A stretch of DNA of 64,000 nt from the NCBI RefSeq assembly GCF_008973715.1, contig NZ_WBOL01000013.1, positions 1-64,000 of the forward strand, in the 5' to 3' direction. Positions 8,173-16,391 of this stretch are shown here, piece after piece. The number at the start of each line of letters is the position of its first letter. The stretch's first letter is position 1. The DNA is from Nitrincola schmidtii. GTDB lineage: Bacteria > Pseudomonadota > Gammaproteobacteria > Pseudomonadales > Balneatricaceae. The translations under genes and the position numbers were made by a program. The notes under the pieces are model-generated. The model was not told where the DNA came from. It saw only the letters and a program-made list of their open reading frames with translations, and searched no databases.

Positions 8173-8195
8173 GTGCAGTGCTCCGGTCTAGCCGG

Positions 8196-8219
8196 TGGTG
8201 TCACCCCTTGGTGTCACCT
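8196..8219. repeat. Subterminal repeat, right copy (double GGTGTCACC)
   Basis: Identical to 2056-2079 over 24 bp and in the same orientation. It lies 60 bp inside the tRNA-side att and immediately upstream of the integrase gene, where it would overlap the promoter. Confidence 0.75.
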
Positions 8220-8279
8220 GCACTGTTTTTTGCCTTTAACAATTCATAACTAACTGATTTTTAAAGGTAAAAAATGTAT

Positions 8280-8296
8280 TGGTGGAGTCTAGGGGG
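8280..8296. repeat. Attachment-site direct repeat at the tRNA 3' end
   Basis: Seventeen bases shared with 1958-1974. They cover the 3' strand of the T-stem, the acceptor strand and CCA of tRNA-Ala, the usual crossover segment for tRNA-targeting integrases. Confidence 0.8.
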
Positions 8297-8355
8297 ATCG
8301 AACCCCTGACCTCAACGCTGCCAGCGTTGCGCTCTCCCAGCTGAGCTAAGACCCC
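8280..8355 (-). tRNA. tRNA-Ala (anticodon GGC), with encoded CCA
   Basis: On the minus strand the 76 bases fold into a full cloverleaf. The acceptor GGGGTCT pairs with AGACTCC (one G-U), the D-stem is GCTC/GAGC, the anticodon stem CAACG/CGTTG holds loop CTGGCAG (anticodon GGC), the T-stem is AGGGG/CCCT with loop TTCGATC, and the discriminator A is followed by CCA. It lies 84 bp after gltX on the same strand. Its last 17 bases are the attachment site of the integrative element, which leaves the tRNA intact. Confidence 0.97.
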
Positions 8356-8438
8356 AAGTCATGAAGACGGTGCGTATATTAAGATTCATACGCACCTCTG
8401 TCAACTACTCTTTTTAGACGTTTTTCATCGGGTTAGCT

Positions 8439-9923
8439 TTAGGCTTGAATCTCGGCAAATTCTTTTTCCCAACGCTTGGCTTCTTTTTTAGATGTGCCAC
8501 CCAATTGATCCAATGCGAAACGCACGCGTGCACGACTCATATCAGGTCCGAGAATCTGCATGGAATCAACCACCGAGACACTTTGCGAGGTTCCTGCGAT
8601 TGCCACGAACAAAGGAAAGAGGAAGTCACGGATTTTGTATCCCATGCCTTCGCCCAAGGCTTTTAATCCCGTAAATAAGCTGTCTTTATCCCATTGAACT
8701 TGCTTATCTAAATACCAGGATGCGAATTGTAGAATGCGACGACAATCTTCTTGCGTTAATGATTTATGCGCAAAACTATCGGCGTTTATTGGCATCATGC
8801 CAGATAAGAAAAATCCTGCTAACGGCGCAACGTCGGAGAATTTTTCGACACGCTGTTGTATCAGGGGAATAATTTGCATCAAGTATTCTGGATTGAGTGC
8901 CCATTTTTGGAATTCAGCGGCGAAGGCTTCGGTAGAAAGATCTTCACGTATCCACATGCCGTTTAACCAACTGAGTTTCTCTTGGTCAAATACGGGGCCA
9001 CCCAGTGAAACTCGTTGAAGATCAAAATGGCTGAACATCTCATCACGACTGAACTTTTCACGTTCATCGGGCATCGACCAACCCATACGACCCAGATAAT
9101 TTAGCAGGGCTTCAGGCAGATAACCCATGCGCTGGTAATAGAGGATGCTGGTAGGGTTCTTGCGCTTGGAAAGCTTAGACTTGTCGGGATTACGCAACAG
9201 TGGCATGTGACACAACTGTGGCATGTCCCAGCCGAAGTATTCATAAAGCAGTTTGTGTTTAGGCGCTGAGTTGATCCACTCTTCTCCACGAATAACATGG
9301 GTGATTTTCATCAGATGATCATCAACGATATTGGCCAAGTGATAGGTTGGCATGCCGTCGGATTTTAACAGAATCTGAGCATCTACTTGTGCCCAGTCCA
9401 ACTCCATTGGACCTCGCAACATATCATCGATAACGCATATCCCGGATTCCGGAACCCGCATACGAACCACAAACGGCATACCAGCAGCACGACGACGATC
9501 AGCCTCGTCTGCTGGCAACTCTAAATCTGTCTGTTTTAAAGCAGTATGATCGCCACTGGCGCGTCTCGCGTCGCGCAGTTCATTCAACTCTTCAGGTGTT
9601 CTGAAACACAAGAAAGCGTGCCCTGCTTCCACCAAATGCATGGCGTAGTCTTTGTAGATATGTTTGCGTTCGCTTTGACGATATGGACCGTGTGGACCGC
9701 CAATATCGGGACCTTCATCCCATTCCAAACCTAACCAACGTAAAGAATCTAAGATCGCTTGTTCTGATTCAGCCGTACTTCGTGTTTGGTCTGTATCTTC
9801 AATACGAAGGATAAACTCTCCACCGTGTTGACGGGCAAACGCCAGGTTAAACAACGCAATATAGGCGGTGCCGACATGTGGGTCACCGGTAGGTGACGGT
9901 GCGACACGGGTACGAACTGTCAT
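8439..9923 (-). CDS. gltX: Glutamyl-tRNA synthetase
   Basis: Class I aminoacyl-tRNA synthetase, 494 residues, that charges tRNA-Glu. The HIGH-type motif is [13 protein letters not shown] near the N-terminus and the KMSKS-type motif is KLSKRKNP in the middle. The [13 protein letters not shown] segment and the C-terminal anticodon-binding helical domain are present, and the length is normal. The frame is open for another 38 codons upstream, but homologues begin at [13 protein letters not shown], so the start is set at 9923. tRNA-Ala follows on the same strand, as in many gammaproteobacteria, and may be co-transcribed. Confidence 0.97.
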   Translation of the reverse strand: MTVRTRVAPSPTGDPHVGTAYIALFNLAFARQHGGEFILRIEDTDQTRSTAESEQAILDSLRWLGLEWDEGPDIGGPHGPYRQSERKHIYKDYAMHLVEAGHAFLCFRTPEELNELRDARRASGDHTALKQTDLELPADEADRRRAAGMPFVVRMRVPESGICVIDDMLRGPMELDWAQVDAQILLKSDGMPTYHLANIVDDHLMKITHVIRGEEWINSAPKHKLLYEYFGWDMPQLCHMPLLRNPDKSKLSKRKNPTSILYYQRMGYLPEALLNYLGRMGWSMPDEREKFSRDEMFSHFDLQRVSLGGPVFDQEKLSWLNGMWIREDLSTEAFAAEFQKWALNPEYLMQIIPLIQQRVEKFSDVAPLAGFFLSGMMPINADSFAHKSLTQEDCRRILQFASWYLDKQVQWDKDSLFTGLKALGEGMGYKIRDFLFPLFVAIAGTSQSVSVVDSMQILGPDMSRARVRFALDQLGGTSKKEAKRWEKEFAEIQA

Positions 9924-10318
9924 AGCGATAGGTCTCTGTAATCGGTTAGAAAAACTAGAAATGTAAAACAATATTATAGCCTGATGAGCGGATGAACTGC
10001 CATGGCCGCCATACGCACCAATATAAAGCATGAACAAGGATTATCGCACCAAAACAATGCGAATATTGGTTATTTCTGAAAACGCAAAACTTGATTAAAA
10101 CGAAATTAATTTAATTATATTAATTACTTATAAAAACTGGCACGCATACTGCTTTATATAAATCAAGATTTGACAGGCTCTCAAGCTTCAAATCGCTTTT
10201 TTTCGCACTCGAGGGGCACTGCGATACCGCCACATCTTAGGATGTGGCGTTTTTTTTTGCTCTAAATTTACCCTTATAGCGTATCAGGATTAATTATAAA
10301 GCTATAAGGTTTGCACTC
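9924..10318. other. Divergent intergenic region gltX / photolyase cluster
   Basis: The region holds the gltX promoter (minus strand), an AT-rich stretch at 10100-10135, a half-conserved FNR-like sequence at 10161-10174, and a strong plus-strand terminator at 10228-10258. A plausible plus-strand promoter is TTAATT, 17 bases, then TATAAA near 10130. No coding frame is evident. Confidence 0.5.
10228..10258 (+). terminator. Orphan intrinsic terminator upstream of the photolyase cluster
   Basis: CGCCACATC (10228-10236), loop TTAG, GATGTGGCG (10241-10249), then nine T residues. It is a perfect 9-bp stem and a textbook terminator, but no plus-strand gene precedes it because gltX diverges. It must end a short untranslated RNA or attenuate the photolyase operon that starts 60 bp further on. 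Confidence 0.8.
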
Positions 10319-11635
10319 GTGAGCACAACACACCTTTTCTGGTTTACTCAAGATCTTCGTTTAGATGATAACCTGGCACTTCACCAAGCCTGCAACTGCG
10401 ATAAATTGCTGTTAGTGTATTGTCTTGATCCTACTGAGTTTAAACCCAATCGTTATGGCATTCAGGGTATGAGTCAACACCGATTGCGTTTTCTATATGA
10501 AGGCTTGATCGCTCTGGATAAACAACTGCAAACGCTTGGGCAAACTCTGTTAATCTGTATGGGCAATCCTGTTGAAATTCTTTCCTCTTTGATTCATGAG
10601 CATAAGGTCGGTCATGTTTTCACGTCAGATATCGTCGGAAGCTATGAACGAAAACGCTGGAATACCTTAACTCAGCGTCATCAAGAGGTGAGGTTTTCAC
10701 GAACGAACACCTCTCGATTGTTTGAATTGGATCAACTTCCTTTCAGTTTAGAAAACTTGCCTGAAAGCTTCAGCGGGTTTCGCAAACGCGTTGAACACCT
10801 CGAAATTACACCGCCCTGCCCTTCGATCGTTCACTTGCCACCTTCTGTGACTAACGATCACAAATGGCCCGTGACACTTGATCGTCCTGCTGCTGATGCT
10901 TCTTCACCTTTTCAGGGAGGAGAAATTGCTGCCCTGAGGCATATTAATGACTATTTTAGTAGTGAGGCGCCACAACGCTATAAAGAGACGCGCAATGCAT
11001 TGGATACCTGGGAAGATTCGACTAAATTCTCGCCCTGGTTAGCTCAAGGTAGTTTGTCGGTCAGACGAACCTTGGAAGCCTTAAAGCAACATGAAGCCAA
11101 ATTTGGCGCTAATGACTCGACCTATTGGATCTTTTTTGAACTACTCTGGCGCGAATATTTTCATTTCAATGCCCTTAAACTGGACACGCTACTGTTTAAG
11201 TTTTCGGGCAATAAACAGAGAAAACCGTTAACCAGTTTCTACCCACAGCGATTTAGAGCTTGGTGTGAAGGCAATACACCCAGTTCTGCGGTTAATGCCT
11301 GCATGAAACAACTCAATGCTACAGGTTATATGTCAAACCGAGGACGACAGTGGGTGGCCAGTTACTTGGTTAATGAGATGCGTATCGACTGGCGTTACGG
11401 CGCAGCCTATTTCGAACAACAATTGTTAGATTACGATGTTGCCAGTAATTGGGGTAATTGGCAGTACTTAGGCGGTGTTGGAGCAGATCCGCGAGGACAA
11501 CGTCACTTTAATCTGACTAAACAAGTGCAGATGTATGACCCTGAAGGTGAGTTTATTCGGCGTTGGGCTGGTGATAGCAAAGTGACGCATCTTGATACGG
11601 TCGATGCAGCTGACTGGCCGATTATGCGCCATTAA
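10319..11635 (+). CDS. Cryptochrome of the DASH family
   Basis: 438 residues with the photolyase/cryptochrome fold: an N-terminal Rossmann-like domain starting LFWFTQDLRLDDNLAL and a C-terminal FAD-binding helical domain. DASH-type signatures include LPESFSGFRKRVE and the FAD-pocket stretch ending in DVASNWGNWQYLGGVGADPRG with RHFNLTKQ. DASH proteins bind FAD and usually a folate antenna, repair cyclobutane dimers in single-stranded or looped DNA, and may signal. The start is a GTG with AAGG about ten bases upstream; no better start is available. It is the first gene of a three-gene unit with a second photolyase-like protein and a DUF2256 protein, the spacing to the next gene being 15 bp. Confidence 0.92.
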   Translation: MSTTHLFWFTQDLRLDDNLALHQACNCDKLLLVYCLDPTEFKPNRYGIQGMSQHRLRFLYEGLIALDKQLQTLGQTLLICMGNPVEILSSLIHEHKVGHVFTSDIVGSYERKRWNTLTQRHQEVRFSRTNTSRLFELDQLPFSLENLPESFSGFRKRVEHLEITPPCPSIVHLPPSVTNDHKWPVTLDRPAADASSPFQGGEIAALRHINDYFSSEAPQRYKETRNALDTWEDSTKFSPWLAQGSLSVRRTLEALKQHEAKFGANDSTYWIFFELLWREYFHFNALKLDTLLFKFSGNKQRKPLTSFYPQRFRAWCEGNTPSSAVNACMKQLNATGYMSNRGRQWVASYLVNEMRIDWRYGAAYFEQQLLDYDVASNWGNWQYLGGVGADPRGQRHFNLTKQVQMYDPEGEFIRRWAGDSKVTHLDTVDAADWPIMRH

Positions 11636-11650
11636 AACGATACATGACTG

Positions 11651-13144
11651 ATGTCAGTAGTTAGCGATATGCAGCCCATTAATCTGGTCTGGTTGAAGCG
11701 TGATCTTCGGTTACAGGATCACGCTCCCCTTACGCATGCAGCCAAAGCGGGTTTACCTACGTTAATCTGTTACTGTTTTGAACCCAGCTTACTGCGAGAC
11801 CCGCACCTTCATGAGTCTCATCAACGCTTTATCGTTCAATCCTTAACTGATCTATCCACACAACTCAAACAATTTGAATTACGTCTGAATGTGTTTTGGT
11901 GTGATATGGTCACGTTACTGGAAACACTTCATCAGCAATTTTTCATTAAACATATTTATAGTCATGAAGAGATAGGCGTTGCCAGTACCTTTGCTAGAGA
12001 TAAAGCGGTGGAAAGTTGGTGTCATCAACATCAAGTGAAATGGCAAGAGTTTCCTCAGTTTGCGGTCCAGCGTGGGCAATTCGGTCGTAAAGGCTGGTCA
12101 AAATTTGCTGATGATTTTTTTGATCAGGCTTTGGTTCAACCCCAGCTTCACAAGCTTAAATGCTTAACATTACCGCCTGAGCATCCTGTTCAGCAGCTTA
12201 AATGTAAACAACTCCCGAGCCGATGGTTACAACCTAATTCATATTATCAATCGGGTGGTGAATCTCAGGCACAACAGCGGTTGGATACTTTCATACAATC
12301 AGCCTTGCCAAACTACTGCTTTCATATCAGCAAACCCGATACCAGTCGGCTTTTTTCATCACGATTATCCGCATATTTAGCTTATGGAAATCTATCTTTA
12401 AGAACCGTGTTACATCGACTTAAAGAACACCCTTCTAGCCGTCATCGCTCTGCTTTCTATTCCAGAATGCGATGGCATTGTCATTTTGTGCAGAAGTTTG
12501 AATCCGATTGTCGTATTGAATTTGAACCTCTAAATCCAGCATACACTCGATTGTTATCACAGCATCAGCAAAGCTTGAATCCATCACAACAACAGGAGTA
12601 TTTCGAGGCATGGGCCACTGGTCAAACTGGCTATCCTTTGATTGATGCCTGTATGCGATCGCTGTTAAGGACAGGTTTTGTCAATTTCAGAATGCGTTCG
12701 ATGTTGGTCAGTGTTGCCTGTCATCATTTACAACTGGACTGGAAGCAAGTCGCGCTGCATTTAGCACAACACTTTTTAGACTTTGAACCGGGTATTCATT
12801 ACCCACAAATTCAGATGCAGGCAGGGCTGACTGGCTTTAATACCTTACGAATTTATAACCCCATTCAGCAGTCACTAAAGCAGGATGCGCAGGCTAACTT
12901 CATCAGTGAATATGTTCCTGAATTGAACGATTTTCCGCTTGAACTGAAACATCAGCCTTGGCTTATTACACCGATGGAAGTACAAATGTTTAGTGATTTA
13001 CCCGAAGTGTATGCCAAGCCGTTATTTGATTTAACTGAGACAGGACGATCTGCCCGAGAACGCTTATGGGCATGGCGCAACAGTCCTGAAGTCAAAGCGT
13101 CTGTGCCAAAATTACTGCGTAATCAGGTATCGGTTAATGGCTAA
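11651..13144 (+). CDS. Photolyase/cryptochrome family protein
   Basis: 497 residues. The N-terminal photolyase domain begins INLVWLKRDLRLQDHAPL, followed by the FAD-binding domain with RMRWHCHFVQKFE, TGYPLIDACMRSLLRTGFVNFRMRSMLVS and the late HYPQIQMQAGLTGFNTLRIYNP segment. The family repairs UV dimers by photo-induced electron transfer or acts as a blue-light receptor. The altered segment where classical photolyases have a DANPRVFNP-like loop suggests a divergent subfamily that is often found beside DASH cryptochromes. An alternative start is the ATG six codons later (11669). The stop overlaps the start of the DUF2256 gene by eight bases, so translation is probably coupled. Substrate is not predictable from sequence alone. 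Confidence 0.9.
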   Translation: MSVVSDMQPINLVWLKRDLRLQDHAPLTHAAKAGLPTLICYCFEPSLLRDPHLHESHQRFIVQSLTDLSTQLKQFELRLNVFWCDMVTLLETLHQQFFIKHIYSHEEIGVASTFARDKAVESWCHQHQVKWQEFPQFAVQRGQFGRKGWSKFADDFFDQALVQPQLHKLKCLTLPPEHPVQQLKCKQLPSRWLQPNSYYQSGGESQAQQRLDTFIQSALPNYCFHISKPDTSRLFSSRLSAYLAYGNLSLRTVLHRLKEHPSSRHRSAFYSRMRWHCHFVQKFESDCRIEFEPLNPAYTRLLSQHQQSLNPSQQQEYFEAWATGQTGYPLIDACMRSLLRTGFVNFRMRSMLVSVACHHLQLDWKQVALHLAQHFLDFEPGIHYPQIQMQAGLTGFNTLRIYNPIQQSLKQDAQANFISEYVPELNDFPLELKHQPWLITPMEVQMFSDLPEVYAKPLFDLTETGRSARERLWAWRNSPEVKASVPKLLRNQVSVNG

Positions 13145-13334
13145 AAAGAGCGAGCCGAAAAATACCATGCGTAAAAAAGCCGATCTACCTCAGAAGATTT
13201 GCGCCAGCTGTCATCGTCCTTTTAGTTGGCGTAAAAAGTGGAAAGACAACTGGGATCAGGTCAAATATTGCAGTCAACGCTGCCAAGGAAAACGTGCGCA
13301 GCCTACTCAATCAGCGGACTGCAACACGCAATAA
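13137..13334 (+). CDS. DUF2256 small zinc-ribbon-like protein
   Basis: 65 residues matching the DUF2256 pattern: LPQKICASCHRPFSWRKKWKDNWDQVKYCSQRC. Four cysteines in two CxxC/CxxxC-like pairs suggest a bound zinc ion, and the chain is strongly basic. The family commonly occurs beside cryptochromes and photolyases, but I know of no defined activity. Its ATG lies within the end of the photolyase gene, and its last 24 bases overlap the end of the convergent RND gene. It could bind DNA or assist the photolyases; that is inference. Confidence 0.88.
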   Translation: MAKKSEPKNTMRKKADLPQKICASCHRPFSWRKKWKDNWDQVKYCSQRCQGKRAQPTQSADCNTQ

Positions 13335-16300
13335 TGCAGGAATAACGACCAAGACTAACACCGTTGCCACCGCCAAGCCGAACATGATTGATACCGCCAT
13401 AGGGATCAGGAACTGAGCTTGAACTGAAGTTTCAAATAACAACGGCATTAAGCCTGCAATGGTGGTGATGGAGGTGATCAACACGGCTCGAAGACGTTGA
13501 CATGAAGCCTCGATAATCGCGGTTTCCGCCTCCAATCCTTGTTTACGCAATTCCTGATAAAAACTGACCAAGATAATCGAGTTATTCACGACGATTCCTG
13601 TTAAGCCAAAAATCCCAAAGAATGACAGAATTGTTAGCTCTAATCCTAGTATCCAATGCCCTGCAACCGCACCTAAGAGCCCAAACGGAATAATCGCCAT
13701 AACGACTAGTGGCAATAGATAACTGGCGAACATCCATGCCAGAACGATATAGATCGCAACCAGTGCAAAGATTAACCCAAGGCGCATATCACCTAAGGTT
13801 TCCTGCTGATCCACTGCACGTCCTTGAAATGACCATTCAAGGTTAAAGTCTCTGGCTAAGTTGGGTAAGACTTCTGCGGCTAAACGTTCACGGATTAAAC
13901 CCGCATTGCCTTGGCTGCGATCCACTTCTGCTGAGACATGCACAGCTAAGCGCGCATCAGCATGACGCAGCGTTTCGAAACCGGGCTGACTGGTAAATTC
14001 CGCAACATGATCAAGCGGCACCCATTCACCACTTGGCAAGGGGATAAATAAACGCTCCAGTGTGAGTGGATTATGTCGTTCATTGGCTGGCAGCATGACG
14101 CGCACTTCCACTTCCTCTAGTCCATCTTGGAAGCGTTGCACTAGGGTTCCATCAAAGAATCCGCGCAGTTCTGCTGCAAGCTTACGGGGTGTCAATCCCA
14201 GTGCCTCACCTTGAGGCGTTAAACTCACCAATAACTGCTCTTGTCCGTACGGAGTATCATCTTCTATGGCATAGAGCCCGGGAATCTCTTGCATATTTGC
14301 AGCTAGCACTTCGGCTGCTGCTTTTAGCGTAAAGGCATCGGCTCCACTTAAACGAACATCCACATCCCTGCCCGGTGGCCCGCCCGATACTGCCGTTATT
14401 TGCACCGCATCTAAGCCTGCAGCTTTTGGAATACGTTGTTGCCATTGACTGATTAAGGCTTGGTTAGACACTGAACGACTATCTGGTGAAGTCAGCTCAA
14501 CAATCATGGATGCAAACTGATCACCTCTAGCTCCTGTACCTTGGCTGCTGATACCCTGACCTAAGCGAGTCACTTTGACTTTAATCACTTCCTCATCATA
14601 CAACTGCTCTACTTCTTCTAGCGCTGAATTCACTTTTTCCATAAACGCTTCAACGGTTTCAGGCGGTGTTCCAGCAACAAACGAGATATTTGCCCGCACC
14701 GTGGTTCCATCAGGGCTTGGAAAGAAAGTAAAACCTACACGACCACCCGCCATGATTCCGACAGCTAAGATGAGCATGGAAAGTGCTGCAGCCAGCGTAA
14801 TCCATCGATTGCGAACAGAACGCTCTACCGTGCGACGAAATGGCCCGTCACGAAAATGCTCTATACGTTTTTCAAAACGTCCACGAAAACCTTTTTCTTC
14901 CTCTTTCAACTGAGCTCTTGATACAGATAAGCCTTTGCTGAGTTGATGAGGAAGTATCCAAAAGCTGATCAGTAAGGTCGCTAAAATAACGCAGATTACA
15001 ACCAACGGAATTTCGAACAGAATCTTACCGATCACACCACCGATCAACATCAGCGGAAAGAAGGCTGCAACGGTCGTTAATGAAGAGGCGATCACGGGGC
15101 CTAGCATTCGCGTGGCACCTTCGTAAGCAGCATCTTCGGCAGATTTACCTTGGCTTCTTAAGGTGTAAGCATGCTCACTGACCACAATGGCATTATCGAC
15201 AATGATCCCCAACGCCATAATAAAACCAAACAGCGACATCATATTGATGCTACCGCCTGCTAAATAAAGAGCAACAAAAGCGGTGGTAAAGGCGATGGGA
15301 ATACCCACTGCAACACGAATCGCCAATCGACCACTTAAAAACAAAAAGAGGATCGCTAAGACTAAAATTAAACCACCTAAACCGTTTTTCAGGAGTAGCT
15401 GAATACGCTCATTGATCAACTGCCAGAGCTGGTCATAGACCACCAACTCAACGGTGTCAGGAAGTTGGTTTTGAGTTTGTTTCAGCCACTCGCTGAACTG
15501 CTTGGCAGCTTTTAAGGCATCAGTACTTTCCGTTCGTTGCAAGAGTAATTCAACGGCTGGCTTTCCTTCATAGCGAACCAGCGTTTCACCCTCTCGCGCT
15601 CTTCTCTCAATATGGGCAACATCGCCTAACTGAATTCGACCTGCATCCAAGCCAGTCGATACCGGTAAACGGGCAAAATCTCGCTCATCTCTAGCCTGTT
15701 GCAAAATACGTAACTGACGAGAACCTTGGTCTCGACCAAAATCACCCGCAGGCTGATCGGTGGTAAACTGGGCTAACTGCTCGGCAATTCTTGATGGTGT
15801 CAGTTCTAATGCTTGTAGCTCGATACTGGATAACTCAATAGCCATCATCTCTTCTGGCAATCCAGTGAAATCCACCTTTTCGATACCAATATCGAGCAAT
15901 TCATTTTCAAATTGACGCGCTAATACCCTAAGCTCATCCGTAGAAGATAAGCCTGTTAACAACATTCTGACGATAGGCTCGTAACGAACGATACGAGAGA
16001 CAACCGGCGTATCTGACTCCACAGGCAGATTACGCTGCTGAGAAACACGATCCTCAACCTGTGCCAGCGCTTGGGTCATATCAACGTCTTCACGGAATTC
16101 TAATGTGATCGCCGAAATGCCACGCGTTGAGGTTGACGTCATCGATTTCAAACCGTCAACACTTCTTAGTGTTTGCTCTAAGGGTAAGGTCACTCCAGAT
16201 TCAATATCTTCCGCACTTGCCCCTGCCCAAGCCACACGGACGCTGATCACTTCCAATGAAAAGGTAGGAAAGAATTGGGTATTCAGTTTAGAAAGCGCCC

Positions 16301-16391
16301 AAAATCCTGACATGATCATCAGAATGATGAGTAACGAACTGGCTAGACGATGCTTTAAAAAAAGCGAAATCCATCCCCGTTCTGGACTCAT
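13311..16391 (-). CDS. RND efflux pump inner-membrane transporter
   Basis: 1026 residues, the normal length of AcrB-type HAE1 transporters. It has an N-terminal membrane segment, a large periplasmic loop, a first membrane block containing the MMSLFGFIMALGIIVDNAIVVSEH motif (a family proton-relay region), a second periplasmic loop, and a second membrane block ending VVIPALLRV. It would use the proton gradient to export lipophilic compounds through a trimeric complex. Its ATG overlaps the stop of the upstream membrane-fusion gene by four bases, so the two are co-translated. No outer-membrane channel gene is linked, so it probably uses a shared TolC-like channel. The substrate is unknown. Confidence 0.93.
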   Translation of the reverse strand: MSPERGWISLFLKHRLASSLLIILMIMSGFWALSKLNTQFFPTFSLEVISVRVAWAGASAEDIESGVTLPLEQTLRSVDGLKSMTSTSTRGISAITLEFREDVDMTQALAQVEDRVSQQRNLPVESDTPVVSRIVRYEPIVRMLLTGLSSTDELRVLARQFENELLDIGIEKVDFTGLPEEMMAIELSSIELQALELTPSRIAEQLAQFTTDQPAGDFGRDQGSRQLRILQQARDERDFARLPVSTGLDAGRIQLGDVAHIERRAREGETLVRYEGKPAVELLLQRTESTDALKAAKQFSEWLKQTQNQLPDTVELVVYDQLWQLINERIQLLLKNGLGGLILVLAILFLFLSGRLAIRVAVGIPIAFTTAFVALYLAGGSINMMSLFGFIMALGIIVDNAIVVSEHAYTLRSQGKSAEDAAYEGATRMLGPVIASSLTTVAAFFPLMLIGGVIGKILFEIPLVVICVILATLLISFWILPHQLSKGLSVSRAQLKEEEKGFRGRFEKRIEHFRDGPFRRTVERSVRNRWITLAAALSMLILAVGIMAGGRVGFTFFPSPDGTTVRANISFVAGTPPETVEAFMEKVNSALEEVEQLYDEEVIKVKVTRLGQGISSQGTGARGDQFASMIVELTSPDSRSVSNQALISQWQQRIPKAAGLDAVQITAVSGGPPGRDVDVRLSGADAFTLKAAAEVLAANMQEIPGLYAIEDDTPYGQEQLLVSLTPQGEALGLTPRKLAAELRGFFDGTLVQRFQDGLEEVEVRVMLPANERHNPLTLERLFIPLPSGEWVPLDHVAEFTSQPGFETLRHADARLAVHVSAEVDRSQGNAGLIRERLAAEVLPNLARDFNLEWSFQGRAVDQQETLGDMRLGLIFALVAIYIVLAWMFASYLLPLVVMAIIPFGLLGAVAGHWILGLELTILSFFGIFGLTGIVVNNSIILVSFYQELRKQGLEAETAIIEASCQRLRAVLITSITTIAGLMPLLFETSVQAQFLIPMAVSIMFGLAVATVLVLVVIPALLRVAVR

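Larger units (their letters stand above)
1958..8296. mobile_element. Inner integrative mobilizable element, about 6.3 kb, at tRNA-Ala(GGC)
   Basis: The element is bounded by 17-bp direct repeats of the tRNA-Ala 3' end. From the tRNA inward it carries a tyrosine integrase, a MobV-type relaxase, an HUH replication initiator, and two small plus-strand cargo genes at the far end. A 24-bp duplicated motif lies just inside each end (2056-2079 and 8196-8219). No type IV secretion genes are present, so it would need a helper for conjugation. Base composition is clearly more AT-rich than the neighbouring chromosome, which supports transfer. Boundaries are seen directly; mobility is inferred from gene content. 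Confidence 0.8.

Noticed and set aside
294-8296. One single element carrying two integrases
   Set aside because: The tRNA-end repeat at 1958 lies between the integrases and each integrase abuts its own att copy, which fits tandem insertion better.
9924-10037. N-terminal extension of gltX to 10037
   Set aside because: The extra 38 residues have no similarity to GltX; family members start at [13 protein letters not shown].
10161-10174. FNR-like site between gltX and the cryptochrome
   Set aside because: Only one half matches TTGAT; the other (ATAAA) does not fit ATCAA.
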